21,982 nucleotides of DNA from Armatimonadota bacterium (GTDB lineage Bacteria; Armatimonadota; UBA5829): the NCBI GenBank assembly GCA_026415535.1, contig JAOAGX010000004.1, forward strand, positions 1 to 21,982, in the 5' to 3' direction. Each line of letters opens with the position of its first letter. Position 1 is the stretch's first letter. The translations under genes were made by a program, and so were the position numbers. The notes under the pieces are model-generated. The model was not told the DNA's origin. It did not search any database and saw only the letters and a program-made list of their open reading frames with translations. This document shows positions 21,710 through 21,982 of this stretch, one piece after another.

Positions 21710-21982
21710 ATGAGCGAATCAGCAACGATGTCTGCGGATCAGCTACGCGTGCCGCTAATTGGCGAGGACGCACCGGCCTTCGAAGCCGAAACTACTCAGG
21801 GAAAGATCAAGTTCCCGGATGACTACAGGGGCAAGTGGGTAATCCTGTTCAGCCACCCAGCCGATTTCACACCAGTGTGTACGACAGAGTTCATGACCTT
21901 TGCCAAGATAGAGCCCGAACTCAAGGCCCTGAACTGCGAACTGATCGGACTATCCATCGACAGCACCTACAGTCACATAGCC
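21710..21982 (+). CDS. Peroxiredoxin, AhpC/Prx6 type (C-terminus beyond window)
   Basis: The first 91 residues of a thioredoxin-fold peroxidase that reduces hydrogen peroxide and organic peroxides. The catalytic PxxxTxxC motif is HPADFTPVCTTEF, with P50, T54 and the peroxidatic C57. The start LRVPLIGEDAPAFEAETTQGKIKFPDDYRGKWVILF, shown here only to name the region 12-47, together with the HPADFTPVC form, resembles the Prx6-like group rather than classical AhpC (YPxDFTFVCPTE). A resolving cysteine, if any, lies beyond the window. AAAGGAGG lies 8 bases before the ATG. The adjoining PerR-like repressor is the likely regulator. Confidence 0.93.
   Translation, partial: MSESATMSADQLRVPLIGEDAPAFEAETTQGKIKFPDDYRGKWVILFSHPADFTPVCTTEFMTFAKIEPELKALNCELIGLSIDSTYSHIA

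Overview
The window (about 50% GC by eye) comes from a diderm bacterium. It has an outer-membrane secretin (PilQ) and a complete set of inner-membrane type IV pilus assembly genes. A membrane pyrophosphatase, a His-rich iron-sulfur protein and a PerR/peroxiredoxin pair suggest a non-model lineage that meets both low-oxygen and oxidative conditions. I cannot name the phylum from this sequence. Repeats of the 'CATCCTGAGCG-CAGCGAAGGATC' type are scattered between the genes, as in many environmental genomes.

Layout. Positions 1-2353 (minus) hold a GH2 beta-mannosidase whose C-terminus lies outside the window. A repeat-rich spacer follows, then a small GNAT acetyltransferase (plus). The next spacer, about 700 bp between convergent genes, contains three consecutive stems (3653-3887) and may encode a structured RNA. 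Then come a His-rich ferredoxin-like protein (minus), an unrecognised membrane-anchored protein (plus), and a K+-independent H+-pyrophosphatase (minus) with a consensus TTGACA-17-TATAAT promoter.

From 20721 down to 8819 (minus) lies a type IV pilus cluster in the order pilM-pilN-pilO-pilP-pilQ-pilB-pilT-pilC. Its early genes overlap or are tightly spaced. The last gene in this run joins a sigma-70-family factor to a C-terminal degenerate GGDEF domain. The catalytic GGDEF signature has become SDTCF, but the upstream RxxD, which in active cyclases is the c-di-GMP-binding I-site, is intact. This suggests a sigma factor that could sense c-di-GMP, placed beside the machinery that c-di-GMP commonly controls. 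It is the most interesting object in the window.

The right end carries a divergent PerR-type regulator followed, 21 bp later, by a Prx6/AhpC-type peroxiredoxin cut off by the window edge. This is a self-contained peroxide-response pair. No prepilin, prepilin peptidase, rRNA, tRNA, CRISPR array or transposase gene was seen.
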